Below, in pieces: positions 22,769 through 31,495 of a stretch of 40,000 nucleotides of DNA; the stretch's first letter is position 1; every line of letters begins with the position of its first letter. The stretch lies in NCBI GenBank assembly GCA_902616165.1, contig CACMRS010000001.1:1-40000 (forward strand), given 5' to 3'. The notes under the pieces are model-generated. The model saw nothing but the letters and a program-made list of their open reading frames with translations, was not told where the DNA came from and ran no database searches. The position numbers were made by a program, and so were the translations under genes. This DNA comes from an uncultured Pelagibacteraceae bacterium (GTDB lineage Bacteria; Pseudomonadota; Alphaproteobacteria; Pelagibacterales; Pelagibacteraceae).

Positions 22769-24421
22769 ATGAATAATAACTCAAAAGTATTAGCATTAAA
22801 ATATAGACCACAAACTTTTGATGATCTTATTGGTCAAGAGGTTGTTTCAGAAACAATCACCAATTCGATTAAAGCTAATAAAATACCTAATGCATATTTG
22901 TTCACTGGAATAAGGGGAATAGGAAAAACTACTACTGCAAGAATTGTTGCAAAAGCACTTAATTGCTCAAATGGAATAGAAAATAAATGTAAAATTAAAT
23001 GTGATAATTGTGATGCGATTACAAACTCAAATCATATCGATGTTCTAGAGATGGATGCCGCAAGTAAAACAGGCGTAGATGACGTAAGAGATTTGATTGA
23101 ATTTTCTAGATATGGGCCAACATCTGCAAAATATAAAATTTTCATAATTGATGAAGTTCATATGCTTAGCAAGCAAGCATTTAATGCATTATTAAAAACT
23201 TTAGAAGAGCCACCAGAATATTTAAAATTTATTTTTGCAACAACAGAAATAAAAAAAATTCCTATTACTGTTGTTTCTAGATGTCAAAGATTTGATTTGT
23301 CTAGAATTAAATCCTCAGAATTATTTGAATATATAAAATTAATTAAAGATAAGGAAAATGGAAAAATAACAGAAGATGCTTTAAAGCTAATAGTAAAAAT
23401 TTCGGAAGGTTCTGTAAGAGATGCTTTATCATTATTAGATCGAGCATTATTAAGTTTGGATGATGGAAAGGAATTGGATTTAAATTCAGCTCAGAAAATT
23501 TTTGGATATTTCGATAAATCTCAATTAATTGATTTATTTGAGCTGATTTTAAAAGGTGAAGAAACAAAAGTAATAAATATTTATAGAAAAATTTATGACC
23601 AAGGTGTTGAACCAAAAGTTTTTATTAATGACTTCTTAGAGTTACTTTATTATTTTAAAAATATTAATTCTTTAACTTTAGAAAGCACAAACTTTTCATT
23701 AAATGATGAAGAATTTTCTAAAATTAAAAATTTATCAAATCAAATAGATTCAGAGGTATTGATATTATTTTGGCAATTTGCCATTTCTTCTCTTGAAGAA
23801 ATTGATATTGTTTCTAACCAGCACCTTTCAATTGAAATGTTCTTAATAAGACTAATGCATTTAAGTTCCGTAAAATCTAAAAATAAAGTTGAAAAAGTTG
23901 AGATTGATTTGAAGAGTGAAAATTTAGTTAACAATAAAGAAACTGAATTAACTCCTAAAACAATCAACCAAATTAAGAATGTTGCACAAGAAGAAAAAAT
24001 TAAACCAGAAGTTCAAACAGATATTAAAGGAGAAAAGAAAATCAATATAAATGCATTTGAGGACTTAATTGAAATCTGTTCAAAAAAAAAGGAGATCAAA
24101 CTAAAATACGAATTAGAAAAAAATGTTAATCTCGTAAAATTCGAAAAAAATAGAATTGAAATATCTTTTAATGAAAGTTTAGACAAAGATTTTGTAAAAG
24201 ATTTATCATCAAAACTTTTCGAATGGACTGATGAGAGATGGATTATTACATTTAGTAAATTAAAAGGGCAAATGTCAGTAAAAGATAAAGAAAAAAATGA
24301 AAAAAAACAATTAATAGATGAAATGAAAAATTCAGAAATATTTAAAAGTGTTTTGGATAGATTTCCTGATGCAGAATTAATAGATGTAAATTCAAAAAAA
24401 GATGGAGCTGATTATGACTGA
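22769..24421 (+). CDS. dnaX: DNA polymerase III subunits gamma and tau
   Basis: DnaX is the clamp-loader ATPase and replisome organiser. The 550-residue product begins LALKYRPQTFDDLIGQ and has Walker A GIRGIGKTT (residues 47-55). A zinc module has cysteines in CSNGIENKCKIKCDNC, with DEVHM (Walker B) and LLKTLEEPPEYLKFI after it, the sensor 1 region and SEGSVRDALSLLD. The C-terminal half after about residue 370 is low-complexity and Lys/Glu-rich before a tau-type end. An A9 run at codons 438-441 could give a short gamma form (separate entry). It begins 8 bases after the SRP RNA without a terminator and overlaps ybaB. Confidence 0.95.
   Translation: MNNNSKVLALKYRPQTFDDLIGQEVVSETITNSIKANKIPNAYLFTGIRGIGKTTTARIVAKALNCSNGIENKCKIKCDNCDAITNSNHIDVLEMDAASKTGVDDVRDLIEFSRYGPTSAKYKIFIIDEVHMLSKQAFNALLKTLEEPPEYLKFIFATTEIKKIPITVVSRCQRFDLSRIKSSELFEYIKLIKDKENGKITEDALKLIVKISEGSVRDALSLLDRALLSLDDGKELDLNSAQKIFGYFDKSQLIDLFELILKGEETKVINIYRKIYDQGVEPKVFINDFLELLYYFKNINSLTLESTNFSLNDEEFSKIKNLSNQIDSEVLILFWQFAISSLEEIDIVSNQHLSIEMFLIRLMHLSSVKSKNKVEKVEIDLKSENLVNNKETELTPKTINQIKNVAQEEKIKPEVQTDIKGEKKININAFEDLIEICSKKKEIKLKYELEKNVNLVKFEKNRIEISFNESLDKDFVKDLSSKLFEWTDERWIITFSKLKGQMSVKDKEKNEKKQLIDEMKNSEIFKSVLDRFPDAELIDVNSKKDGADYD
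24082..24090 (+). other. possible slippage site for a short DnaX (gamma) form
   Basis: Nine A residues followed by GGAG span codons 438-441 (TCA AAA AAA AAG). Both shifted frames stop soon. Loss of one A gives a stop after about six codons, and gain of one A (equivalent to -1) after about twelve. In E. coli a -1 frameshift ends gamma at about residue 431, and in Thermus thermophilus an A9 run does this by transcriptional slippage. Long A runs are common in this AT-rich DNA, so function is only an inference. Confidence 0.35.
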
Positions 24422-24731
24422 TTTTAGTAAAATTTTAGATAAAGCAAAAGAACTTGAGGCCAAAATGAAAGAAAGCCAACAAAAGATTAAGGAAATTAGA
24501 GTTGAAGGAGTTTCAGGCTCAAATTCTGTAAAGATAACTTTGGATGGAGAGGGAGAGATGCAAACAATAAAGTTATCTGATGAAATTATGAAAGAAGACA
24601 AAACCATAATTGAGGATTTAATTGTTGCAGCACATAATAGTGCCAAATCTCAACTCAAATCAAAAACAACCGAGGAAATTTCAAAAGCAACAGGCGGGTT
24701 TGGAATTCCAGGTTTCAAATGGCCCTTATAA
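24414..24731 (+). CDS. YbaB/EbfC family nucleoid-associated protein
   Basis: A 105-residue small DNA-binding protein of the YbaB/EbfC family. An N-terminal helix (FSKILDKAKELEAKMKESQQ) is followed by a beta region with VEGVSGSNSVKITLDGEGEM and a C-terminal helix, ending in GGFGIPGFKWP. The dnaX-ybaB-recR order is widespread and confirms identity. The ATG at 24414 gives the usual N-terminus and an 8-base overlap with dnaX. An ATG 12 bases upstream (24402) is also in frame. Confidence 0.93.
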   Translation: MTDFSKILDKAKELEAKMKESQQKIKEIRVEGVSGSNSVKITLDGEGEMQTIKLSDEIMKEDKTIIEDLIVAAHNSAKSQLKSKTTEEISKATGGFGIPGFKWPL

Positions 24732-24734
24732 AAT

Positions 24735-25352
24735 ATGGAAAATGGTAATGAGATAGATGATTTAATTAAACTGATATCAAAATTGCCTGGCTTGGGTCCT
24801 AAATCAGCAAAGCGGATTGTATTAAAGTTAATTAATAATAGAGATGAACTAGTAAAACCTTTAGCAAAATCATTAGCGGATGTTTATAAAAATATTTCTA
24901 GATGTAAAATTTGTGGGGCTCTAAAATCTATTTCAATAGAGTGTGATTATGAAAATTGTAAAATTGTAGATAAAAAATATGAAAAAATTTGTGTAGTAGA
25001 AAATATATCTGACCAGTGGAGTATAGAAAGTTCAAATATATATAAAGGTTATTTTCACATTTTAGGAGGCACTATTTCATCAGCTGGACAAAAAAAAGAG
25101 GATTTATTAATTAATTCTTTAGTGCAAAGAGTTCAAAAGGACAAGATAGAAGAAGTCATACTCGCAACTAGTGCAACTGTTGAAGGTCAAACAACTGCAT
25201 ATTATATTCAAGATAGTTTAAAAAATTTGAATGTTAAGATTACTAAATTAGCACAAGGATTACCTGTTGGTGGAGAAATTGAAAGTTTAGATGATGGAAC
25301 TTTATTTTCTGCTTTTAAAAATAGGTCTAATTTGGTTTCGAACTCAGATTAG
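24735..25352 (+). CDS. recR: recombination protein RecR
   Basis: RecR works with RecO and RecF to load RecA at gaps. The 205 residues contain the N-terminal helix-hairpin-helix [15 protein letters not shown] zinc finger follows with Cys in CKICG and a longer spacer to CDYENC, then a Toprim domain with VVEN, and the C-terminal [23 protein letters not shown]. The zinc finger second half (ECDYENCKI) is spaced differently from the usual CxxC. The end overlaps the convergent glcB by 26 bases. Confidence 0.94.
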   Translation: MENGNEIDDLIKLISKLPGLGPKSAKRIVLKLINNRDELVKPLAKSLADVYKNISRCKICGALKSISIECDYENCKIVDKKYEKICVVENISDQWSIESSNIYKGYFHILGGTISSAGQKKEDLLINSLVQRVQKDKIEEVILATSATVEGQTTAYYIQDSLKNLNVKITKLAQGLPVGGEIESLDDGTLFSAFKNRSNLVSNSD

Positions 25353-27522
25353 ATTTTTTTTTCAATCTATTTAAATGAAGTAATGGTTCAGTATAACCTG
25401 AAGGTTGTTCTTTACCCTTAAACACTAAATCACACGCAGTTTGAAATGCTATAGAGTTTTCATAATCACTGCTCATTTTAACATATAGTGGGTCATCTTT
25501 GTTCTGGTCGTCTACTATTTTTGCCATTTCTTTCATTATTTCAGTTACTTGTATTTTAGTTGTAATACCATGATGTATCCAGTTTGCGATATGCTGAGAT
25601 GAAATTCTAAGAGTGGCCCTGTCTTCCATCAAACCTATATTGTTAATATCTGGCACTTTAGAACAACCTACACCCTGATCGACCCATCTCACAACATACC
25701 CTAATAGAGTTTGTGCAGAATTGGAAATTTCTTTATTTATATCTTCTACAGACCAATTAGGTCTATCTGCTATTGGGATGGTTAAGAGATCATCAAGCTT
25801 AGCTGGTTCTCTATCAATTAATTTTTTTTGTTCGTTAAAAATATTTATTTCATGATAATGTAAAGCATGTAAAGCAGCTGCTGTTGGAGAAGGAACCCAT
25901 GCGCAGTTTGCACCTGCTTTTAAGTGTCCTGTTTTTTGCTCCATCATATCTTTCATTTTGTCTGGCATTGCCCACATACCTTTTCCAATTTGAGCTTTAC
26001 CAGAAAACCCACAACTTAAACCAATATCAACATTGTTATTTTCGTATGCATTAATCCATTTTGATGATTTCATATCACCTTTTTTAATCATAGGACCAGC
26101 TTCCATTGATGTATGCATTTCATCACCGGTTCTATCCAAGAAACCAGTATTGATAAAAAAAACTCTATTTTTAAGACTTCTAATACATTCTTTTAAATTT
26201 GCTGATGTTCTTCGCTCTTCATCCATAATCCCAATCTTACATGTGTACTTAGGTAAATTTAGAACTTCCTCAACTTTAGAAAAAATTAAATCTGTAAATG
26301 CTGTCTCGTCTGGACCATGCATTTTAGGTTTTACAATATAAACTGATCCAGTTCTTGAATTATTTTTATTTTTAATATCATGAAGCGCAGCTGCTGTAGT
26401 TATAAAAGCATCCATAATTCCTTCAGGTATTTCACTTCCATCACTTAATAAAATTGAAGGGTTAGTCATCAGATGACCAACATTTCTTACTAGCAAAAGA
26501 CTTCTTCCATGTAATTTTAAACCTTTACCATCTTTTGAGATATAACTTCTATGTGGATTTAATTTTCTCTCAAATAATTTTCCTTCTTTTTCAAATTTTG
26601 ACTTAAGGTCTCCTTTCATTAGGCCTAGCCAATTTCGATAACAAATAATTTTATCTTCTGAATCAACAGCTGCTACACTATCTTCATTATCACAAATTGT
26701 TGATACTGCTGATTCTAGTATAATATCACTAATACCTGCATGATCTTGTTGAGCAGCAAAAGCTCTTGAGTCTTTTAGAATTTCAATATGTAAATTATTA
26801 TTTTTTAAAATAATTGCAGAAGGATTATCACTTTCGCCTCTGTGCCCAACAAATTTATTTTCGTCCTCCAAATCAAAAATATCAGCACCTTTCAAAACTT
26901 TTAATTTTCCATATTTTACAGCAAAGCTTGTAATTTTATTCCAGCTTAGTCCAGCTAAAGGAAAGTACTTATCTAAAAAATCCCTTCCATATTTTATAAC
27001 CATTTCACCTCTTAAAGGATCATATCTTTCAGACACGCTATCTTCAGATTGTTCAATTACATCTGTACCATAAAGACTATCATATAAACTCATCCATCTT
27101 GCATTCGCAGCATTTAATGCATACCTCGCATTCATAACAGGCACAACTAACTGAGGCCCAGCTATACTTGCAATTTCTTCATCAACATTTTCAGTTTTTA
27201 TTTTAAAATCAGGTCCTTCATTTTTTAAATAACCAATTTCTAATAAAAATTTTTTGTACTCATCTAAATTAAATTCTTTACCTTTATTTTTGATATGCCA
27301 ATCATCTATTTTCTTCTGTAAATCTTCCCTAAATTTAATTAATTCTTTATTTTTTGGCGCAAGTTCATCGAGTGTTTTTTCTAGACCTGACCAAAAATTT
27401 TCTGAAGATACATTCGTATTTTTTAATAATTCATCATTTACAAAGTTTGATAGCTTTTCAGATACTTGTAGATTATTAATTTTGATGTATTTTTCTTGCA
27501 TAGCACTTAATTCGTACCCCAT
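25327..27522 (-). CDS. glcB: malate synthase G
   Basis: Condenses glyoxylate with acetyl-CoA to give malate. The 731 residues match the G form (E. coli 723 aa). Visible blocks are [90 protein letters not shown] and the end block [21 protein letters not shown]. The ATG at 27522 is placed immediately after the second riboswitch aptamer. An internal ATG at 27501 (MQEKYIKI) is an alternative start. Expression is expected to follow glycine through the tandem riboswitch, linking glyoxylate use to glycine supply. Confidence 0.96.
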   Translation of the reverse strand: MGYELSAMQEKYIKINNLQVSEKLSNFVNDELLKNTNVSSENFWSGLEKTLDELAPKNKELIKFREDLQKKIDDWHIKNKGKEFNLDEYKKFLLEIGYLKNEGPDFKIKTENVDEEIASIAGPQLVVPVMNARYALNAANARWMSLYDSLYGTDVIEQSEDSVSERYDPLRGEMVIKYGRDFLDKYFPLAGLSWNKITSFAVKYGKLKVLKGADIFDLEDENKFVGHRGESDNPSAIILKNNNLHIEILKDSRAFAAQQDHAGISDIILESAVSTICDNEDSVAAVDSEDKIICYRNWLGLMKGDLKSKFEKEGKLFERKLNPHRSYISKDGKGLKLHGRSLLLVRNVGHLMTNPSILLSDGSEIPEGIMDAFITTAAALHDIKNKNNSRTGSVYIVKPKMHGPDETAFTDLIFSKVEEVLNLPKYTCKIGIMDEERRTSANLKECIRSLKNRVFFINTGFLDRTGDEMHTSMEAGPMIKKGDMKSSKWINAYENNNVDIGLSCGFSGKAQIGKGMWAMPDKMKDMMEQKTGHLKAGANCAWVPSPTAAALHALHYHEINIFNEQKKLIDREPAKLDDLLTIPIADRPNWSVEDINKEISNSAQTLLGYVVRWVDQGVGCSKVPDINNIGLMEDRATLRISSQHIANWIHHGITTKIQVTEIMKEMAKIVDDQNKDDPLYVKMSSDYENSIAFQTACDLVFKGKEQPSGYTEPLLHLNRLKKKSNLSSKPN

Positions 27523-27658
27523 CTGTATTTTTGCCTGAGAGCTTTACTCCTTCGGCGGAAATCAATCTCTTTCCAGAGTGTTATGCTTTAATCGGTCCTT
27601 TTGCCTGAGAGTTTCCGGGGTGGTTGCTCCTTCGGCGCTATAAATAGTCTCTCCCGAT
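27523..27658 (-). promoter_or_regulatory. tandem glycine riboswitch upstream of glcB
   Basis: Two consecutive glycine aptamers read on the minus strand. Aptamer 1 (27658-27591) starts ATCGGGAGAG, contains GCGCCGAAGGAGCAA and ends CTCTCAGGCAAAAGGACCGAT; its outer stem ATCGG/CCGAT is visible. Aptamer 2 (about 27580-27523) has CTCTGGAAAGAG, CCGCCGAAGGAGTAA and CTCTCAGGCAAAAATACAG. The short linker between them is typical of the cooperative tandem class. A glycine-activated riboswitch before malate synthase has been described in SAR11. The possible outer stem of aptamer 2 (TCTG with CAGA) reaches the A of the start codon, suggesting control of translation. Confidence 0.95.
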
Positions 27659-27664
27659 AATGAA

Positions 27665-27692
27665 TTTGTATCTGTTAAATGATTTAAGTCAA
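27665..27692 (-). promoter_or_regulatory. predicted promoter of the glcB riboswitch transcript
   Basis: On the minus strand TTGACT (27692-27687) is followed after 16 bases by TACAAA (27670-27665). The expected transcription start is within a few bases of the 5' end of aptamer 1, which supports the placement. Confidence 0.55.
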
Positions 27693-27767
27693 TTAATAAG
27701 AATTACACCTTATTTGATATCATTTTATTGCCTTTTTTGTATTTTAACCATCCGCTATAAATAAAAA

Positions 27768-28862
27768 ATGAAAAATTATCTAAATTTTGAAACAGAAATT
27801 AAAGATCTAGAAAACGAACTAGAAAAATTGAAAGATCCTTACAATCAAGAGGGATTGTCAGAAGTGGATACACAAAAAATTTCAAGTACTCAAAATGAAA
27901 TAGATGAGAAATTAAAAAATATTTACTCCAATTTAGATCCTTGGCAAACTACTATGGTTGCTCGTCACGAAGATAGACCAAAGGCAAAATTTTTTATTGA
28001 TAATTTATTTGAAGACTTCATCTCACTATCTGGAGATAGATATTACGGAGAAGATAAATCAGTTTTAACTGGATTTGCAAAATTTAATGGAAAATCTGTA
28101 TTGGTGATAGGTCAAGAAAAAGGAGAAGATTTAGATAGCAGAATTGAGAGAAATTTTGGAATGATGAGGCCTGAAGGTTATAGAAAAACAATAAGATTAA
28201 TGAACTTAGCAAGTAAATTTAATATTCCAATAATTTCTTTTATTGATACTCCTGGAGCATATCCAGGTGTAGGAGCTGAAGAGCGAGGACAAGCAGAAGC
28301 AATTGCAAAATCAATCGAATGTTGTATGGAGGTTAAAGTTCCAACAATTGCAATAATTATAGGCGAGGGTGGTTCTGGTGGAGCGATAGCATTAGCTTCA
28401 TCAAATAAAGTTCTTATGCTAGAAAATGCAATCTATTCAGTAATATCTCCAGAGGGATGTGCAACTATTTTATGGAGAGATCCAAAAAAAATGCTTGATG
28501 CTGCAAAAGCCATGAAGCTTTCAGCTAAAGATTTACTTAAGTTAAAAGTTATTGATGAAATAATTGACGAACCCTTAGGTGGTGCACACAGAGATAGAGA
28601 TATAATATTAAACAATGTCAGAAAAACTTTAATAAAAAATTTAAATTATTTTGGTGAATTATCCTCAGAAGAAATAATGAATGAGAGAAAAAATAAATTT
28701 CTTAAAATTGGAAGAAATGATGGTTTTATGACTAGTACTGAAGATCTAAGCACATTAACAATTAAGAAAAACAATTTTGATAAAATTTTAAAATCAAAAA
28801 AAGTTTTACTAGCGGGTATTAGTGGATTGATTTTACTATTTTCTATTCTTTTATTAATTTAA
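27768..28862 (+). CDS. accA: acetyl-CoA carboxylase carboxyltransferase subunit alpha with C-terminal membrane segment
   Basis: AccA is the partner of AccD (5453-6382). The 364-residue product has the N-terminal helical ETEIKDLENELEKL, WQTTMVARHEDRP, ALTGFAKF-like strands, FIDTPGAYPGVGAEERGQ, GEGGSGGAIAL and SPEGCATILWRDP, covering the usual length of about 320 residues. It then continues with a linker and a strongly hydrophobic end (about residues 342-364, VLLAGISGLILLFSILLLI) that looks like a tail anchor. Soluble AccA proteins lack this. Whether it attaches the carboxyltransferase to the membrane is an inference. Confidence 0.94.
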   Translation: MKNYLNFETEIKDLENELEKLKDPYNQEGLSEVDTQKISSTQNEIDEKLKNIYSNLDPWQTTMVARHEDRPKAKFFIDNLFEDFISLSGDRYYGEDKSVLTGFAKFNGKSVLVIGQEKGEDLDSRIERNFGMMRPEGYRKTIRLMNLASKFNIPIISFIDTPGAYPGVGAEERGQAEAIAKSIECCMEVKVPTIAIIIGEGGSGGAIALASSNKVLMLENAIYSVISPEGCATILWRDPKKMLDAAKAMKLSAKDLLKLKVIDEIIDEPLGGAHRDRDIILNNVRKTLIKNLNYFGELSSEEIMNERKNKFLKIGRNDGFMTSTEDLSTLTIKKNNFDKILKSKKVLLAGISGLILLFSILLLI

Positions 28863-28865
28863 ATT

Positions 28866-31430
28866 CTATAGTGCTCCACAACAGTTTTTAAATTTTTTTC
28901 CTGTAGCTTCACATCTATCATTTCTAGAAATTTTTTGATTTTTGTTAATTAATAATAAACATTTTGGATTATCAGATGGATTAATTGATTTAGAATTTTT
29001 TTCTTCGTTATATGTTTCCATCACTATTTTTAAGTTCATAAGGATTGTTACATAATCTAATTTTAATTTTTCTAAAAGATTTGAAAATAATTCGAATGCT
29101 TCTTTTTTATATTCAACCAATGGATCTCTTTGACCGTAGGATCTTAACCCTATAACTTGTCTTAATTGCTCTAGATATTGGATATGTGATTTCCAATTTA
29201 AATCAATTGACTGAAGAAAAATTCTTTTTTCAATTTCTTTTGCACGATCCTCACCCAGAAGTTTAATCCGGTCGTTTCTTGTTTCTTGAAATTTATTATA
29301 AATCTTATCTCTAAAATCTTTATCTTTTGCCTCAATTAAATTTTTTAACTCGGTTTCTTCAAAACTTTTTCCAATTATTTGCTTAGTTTTATTACTAAAT
29401 TCATTGCTTTTTGGATTGGATAAATTTGAAATTTTTAACTTTATTAAATCATCTGTTATTTCTTTTAAAAATTCATTAGAATAATCAAAGATATTTTCAC
29501 TATTCATCGCATTTTTTCTCTGTGAAAATACAACATGCCTTTGATCATTTAGAACATTATCAAATTTGATCAGTGTTTTTCTTATATCAAAATTTCTAGC
29601 TTCTACTTTCTGTTGTGCTCTTTCTAATGCTTTATTTATCCATGGATGATCAATACTTTCACCGTCTTTAAGTCCAAGTTTTTCGAGCATACTATTCATA
29701 GACTCTGATCCAAAAATTCTCATTAAATCATCATCTAGACTAACATAAAATACAGAACTTCCTTCATCTCCCTGTCTTCCAGATCTTCCTCTAGCCTGGT
29801 TGTCTACTCTTCTAGATTCCATTCTTTCTGTACCAATTACAAATAAACCACCTAAGGATTTGATCTTATCTTTATTTATTTTAAGTTGATTTTCTGGAAT
29901 AGAACCTTTCTTACCACCAAGCTGAATATCTACACCTCTCCCTGAAATACTTGTTGTAATAATTACTGAATTTTCCTTTCCTGCATTTGCAATTATCTCA
30001 GCCTCATTTTCATGATTTTTTGCATTTAAAACTACATGTTTGATATTTCTTTGATTTAATAAATTTGAATAAATTTCAGATTTATTAATACTTGAGGTAA
30101 ATACTAAAATAGGCTGACCTAATTTATTTCTTTCAATTATTTTTTCTATAATTGCGTCATTCTTTTCTTTTTCTGTTCTGAAAATTAAATCATTAAAATC
30201 CTTTCGGATCATTTCTTTATTTGTTGGTATAACAACAACAGGTAGATTATAAATTTCAAAAAACTCTTCAGATTCTGTGGCAGCTGTACCAGTACAACCA
30301 GATATTTTTTTATAAAGTTTAAAATAATTTTGATAGGTTATTGAAGCTAACGTTTGATTTTCAGCTTGTACTTGAATTTTTTCTTTAGCTTCCAACGCTT
30401 GATGCAAACCATCTCCAAAACGTCTTCCTTCTAAAATTCTTCCAGTAAGTTCGTCAATAATTTTAAGACTTCCATCTTTAACAATATAATCTCTACCCTT
30501 CTCAAACAAATGATTTGCTCGTAATGCTTGATTAACATGGTGAACTAGATGTAAATTTTCTGGATCATAAAAATTATTATTTTTTAAAATACCAGCCTTA
30601 GAAAAAAGTTTTTCAACATTGTTGATTCCATCATTTGTCAATAGAATGCTTTTTTCTTTTTCATCTATTTCAAAGTCTTTATTGTTTAAGATCCTAATTA
30701 GTTGATCTATTGCCAGATATTGGGCAGTCTTATCATCAGCTGCTCCTGAAATTATTAAAGGTGTTCTTGCCTCATCAATCAAACATGAATCTATTTCATC
30801 TACTATTGAAAAATTATGCTCTCTCTGAACCATTTGCTCTTCAGAAAATTTCATATTATCTCTTAAGTAATCAAAACCTAATTCACTATTAGTTGCATAG
30901 GTGATATCGCAGTTATAATTGCTTCTTCTCTCAGCATCATCCTGGTCATTGTTAATAAATCCCGAAGTGAGACCAAGAAAATTATAAATTTGTCCCATCT
31001 CAATAGAATCTCTTTTTGCAAGATAGTCATTTACAGTTACTATGTGAACACCTTTGCCAGTTAATGCATTTAAATAAGCGGCAAGCGTTATGGTTAAAGT
31101 TTTTCCTTCTCCAGTTCTCATTTCAGCAATTTTGCCCTCATGTAAAGCAACCCCCCCAATTAATTGAACGTTAAAGTGTCTTTCGTTTCGTATTCTTTTG
31201 GAAGCCTCTCTGACTAAAGCAAAAGCTTCAGGAAGTAACTCATCTAAAGATTTTCCATCTTTTACTTGATTTTTAAATTCATTAGTTTTTTTTGGAAAAT
31301 CCTCGTCATTTAAATTTGTAAAATCTTCCTCGTGTATGTTTATTTTTTCAATAATTTTACTAATTCTATCCAGCTCTTTCTGATTACTAGATTTAATAAA
31401 TTTCGTGATTAAATTTAATGGGTTAAACAT
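28866..31430 (-). CDS. secA: preprotein translocase ATPase SecA
   Basis: SecA drives protein export through SecYEG. The 854 residues have Walker A MRTGEGKTLT, THIVTVNDYLAKRD, Walker B VDEIDSCLIDEARTPLIISG, ISGCTGTAATE, TTSISGRGVDIQLGG, RMESRRVDNQARGRSGRQGD and the helical wing/scaffold domains. The C-terminal SEC-C zinc motif is degenerate. It reads NDRCEATGKKFKNCCG where the usual form has CPCGSGKK, so the second cysteine is missing. The start is divergent from argJ with 65 bases between. Confidence 0.97.
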   Translation of the reverse strand: MFNPLNLITKFIKSSNQKELDRISKIIEKINIHEEDFTNLNDEDFPKKTNEFKNQVKDGKSLDELLPEAFALVREASKRIRNERHFNVQLIGGVALHEGKIAEMRTGEGKTLTITLAAYLNALTGKGVHIVTVNDYLAKRDSIEMGQIYNFLGLTSGFINNDQDDAERRSNYNCDITYATNSELGFDYLRDNMKFSEEQMVQREHNFSIVDEIDSCLIDEARTPLIISGAADDKTAQYLAIDQLIRILNNKDFEIDEKEKSILLTNDGINNVEKLFSKAGILKNNNFYDPENLHLVHHVNQALRANHLFEKGRDYIVKDGSLKIIDELTGRILEGRRFGDGLHQALEAKEKIQVQAENQTLASITYQNYFKLYKKISGCTGTAATESEEFFEIYNLPVVVIPTNKEMIRKDFNDLIFRTEKEKNDAIIEKIIERNKLGQPILVFTSSINKSEIYSNLLNQRNIKHVVLNAKNHENEAEIIANAGKENSVIITTSISGRGVDIQLGGKKGSIPENQLKINKDKIKSLGGLFVIGTERMESRRVDNQARGRSGRQGDEGSSVFYVSLDDDLMRIFGSESMNSMLEKLGLKDGESIDHPWINKALERAQQKVEARNFDIRKTLIKFDNVLNDQRHVVFSQRKNAMNSENIFDYSNEFLKEITDDLIKLKISNLSNPKSNEFSNKTKQIIGKSFEETELKNLIEAKDKDFRDKIYNKFQETRNDRIKLLGEDRAKEIEKRIFLQSIDLNWKSHIQYLEQLRQVIGLRSYGQRDPLVEYKKEAFELFSNLLEKLKLDYVTILMNLKIVMETYNEEKNSKSINPSDNPKCLLLINKNQKISRNDRCEATGKKFKNCCGAL

Positions 31431-31495
31431 TACTATTTGATTTATTCTTTACTTATATTGTTTAATATATGTATTAAATAAATAATTTAAACAAT

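Noticed and set aside
27728-27761. Promoter for accA from TTGCCT (27728) and TATAAA (27756)
   Set aside because: The spacing is 22 bases, too long for a standard promoter, and it would give a leaderless message. The TATAAA alone may be real, but this is not enough to list.
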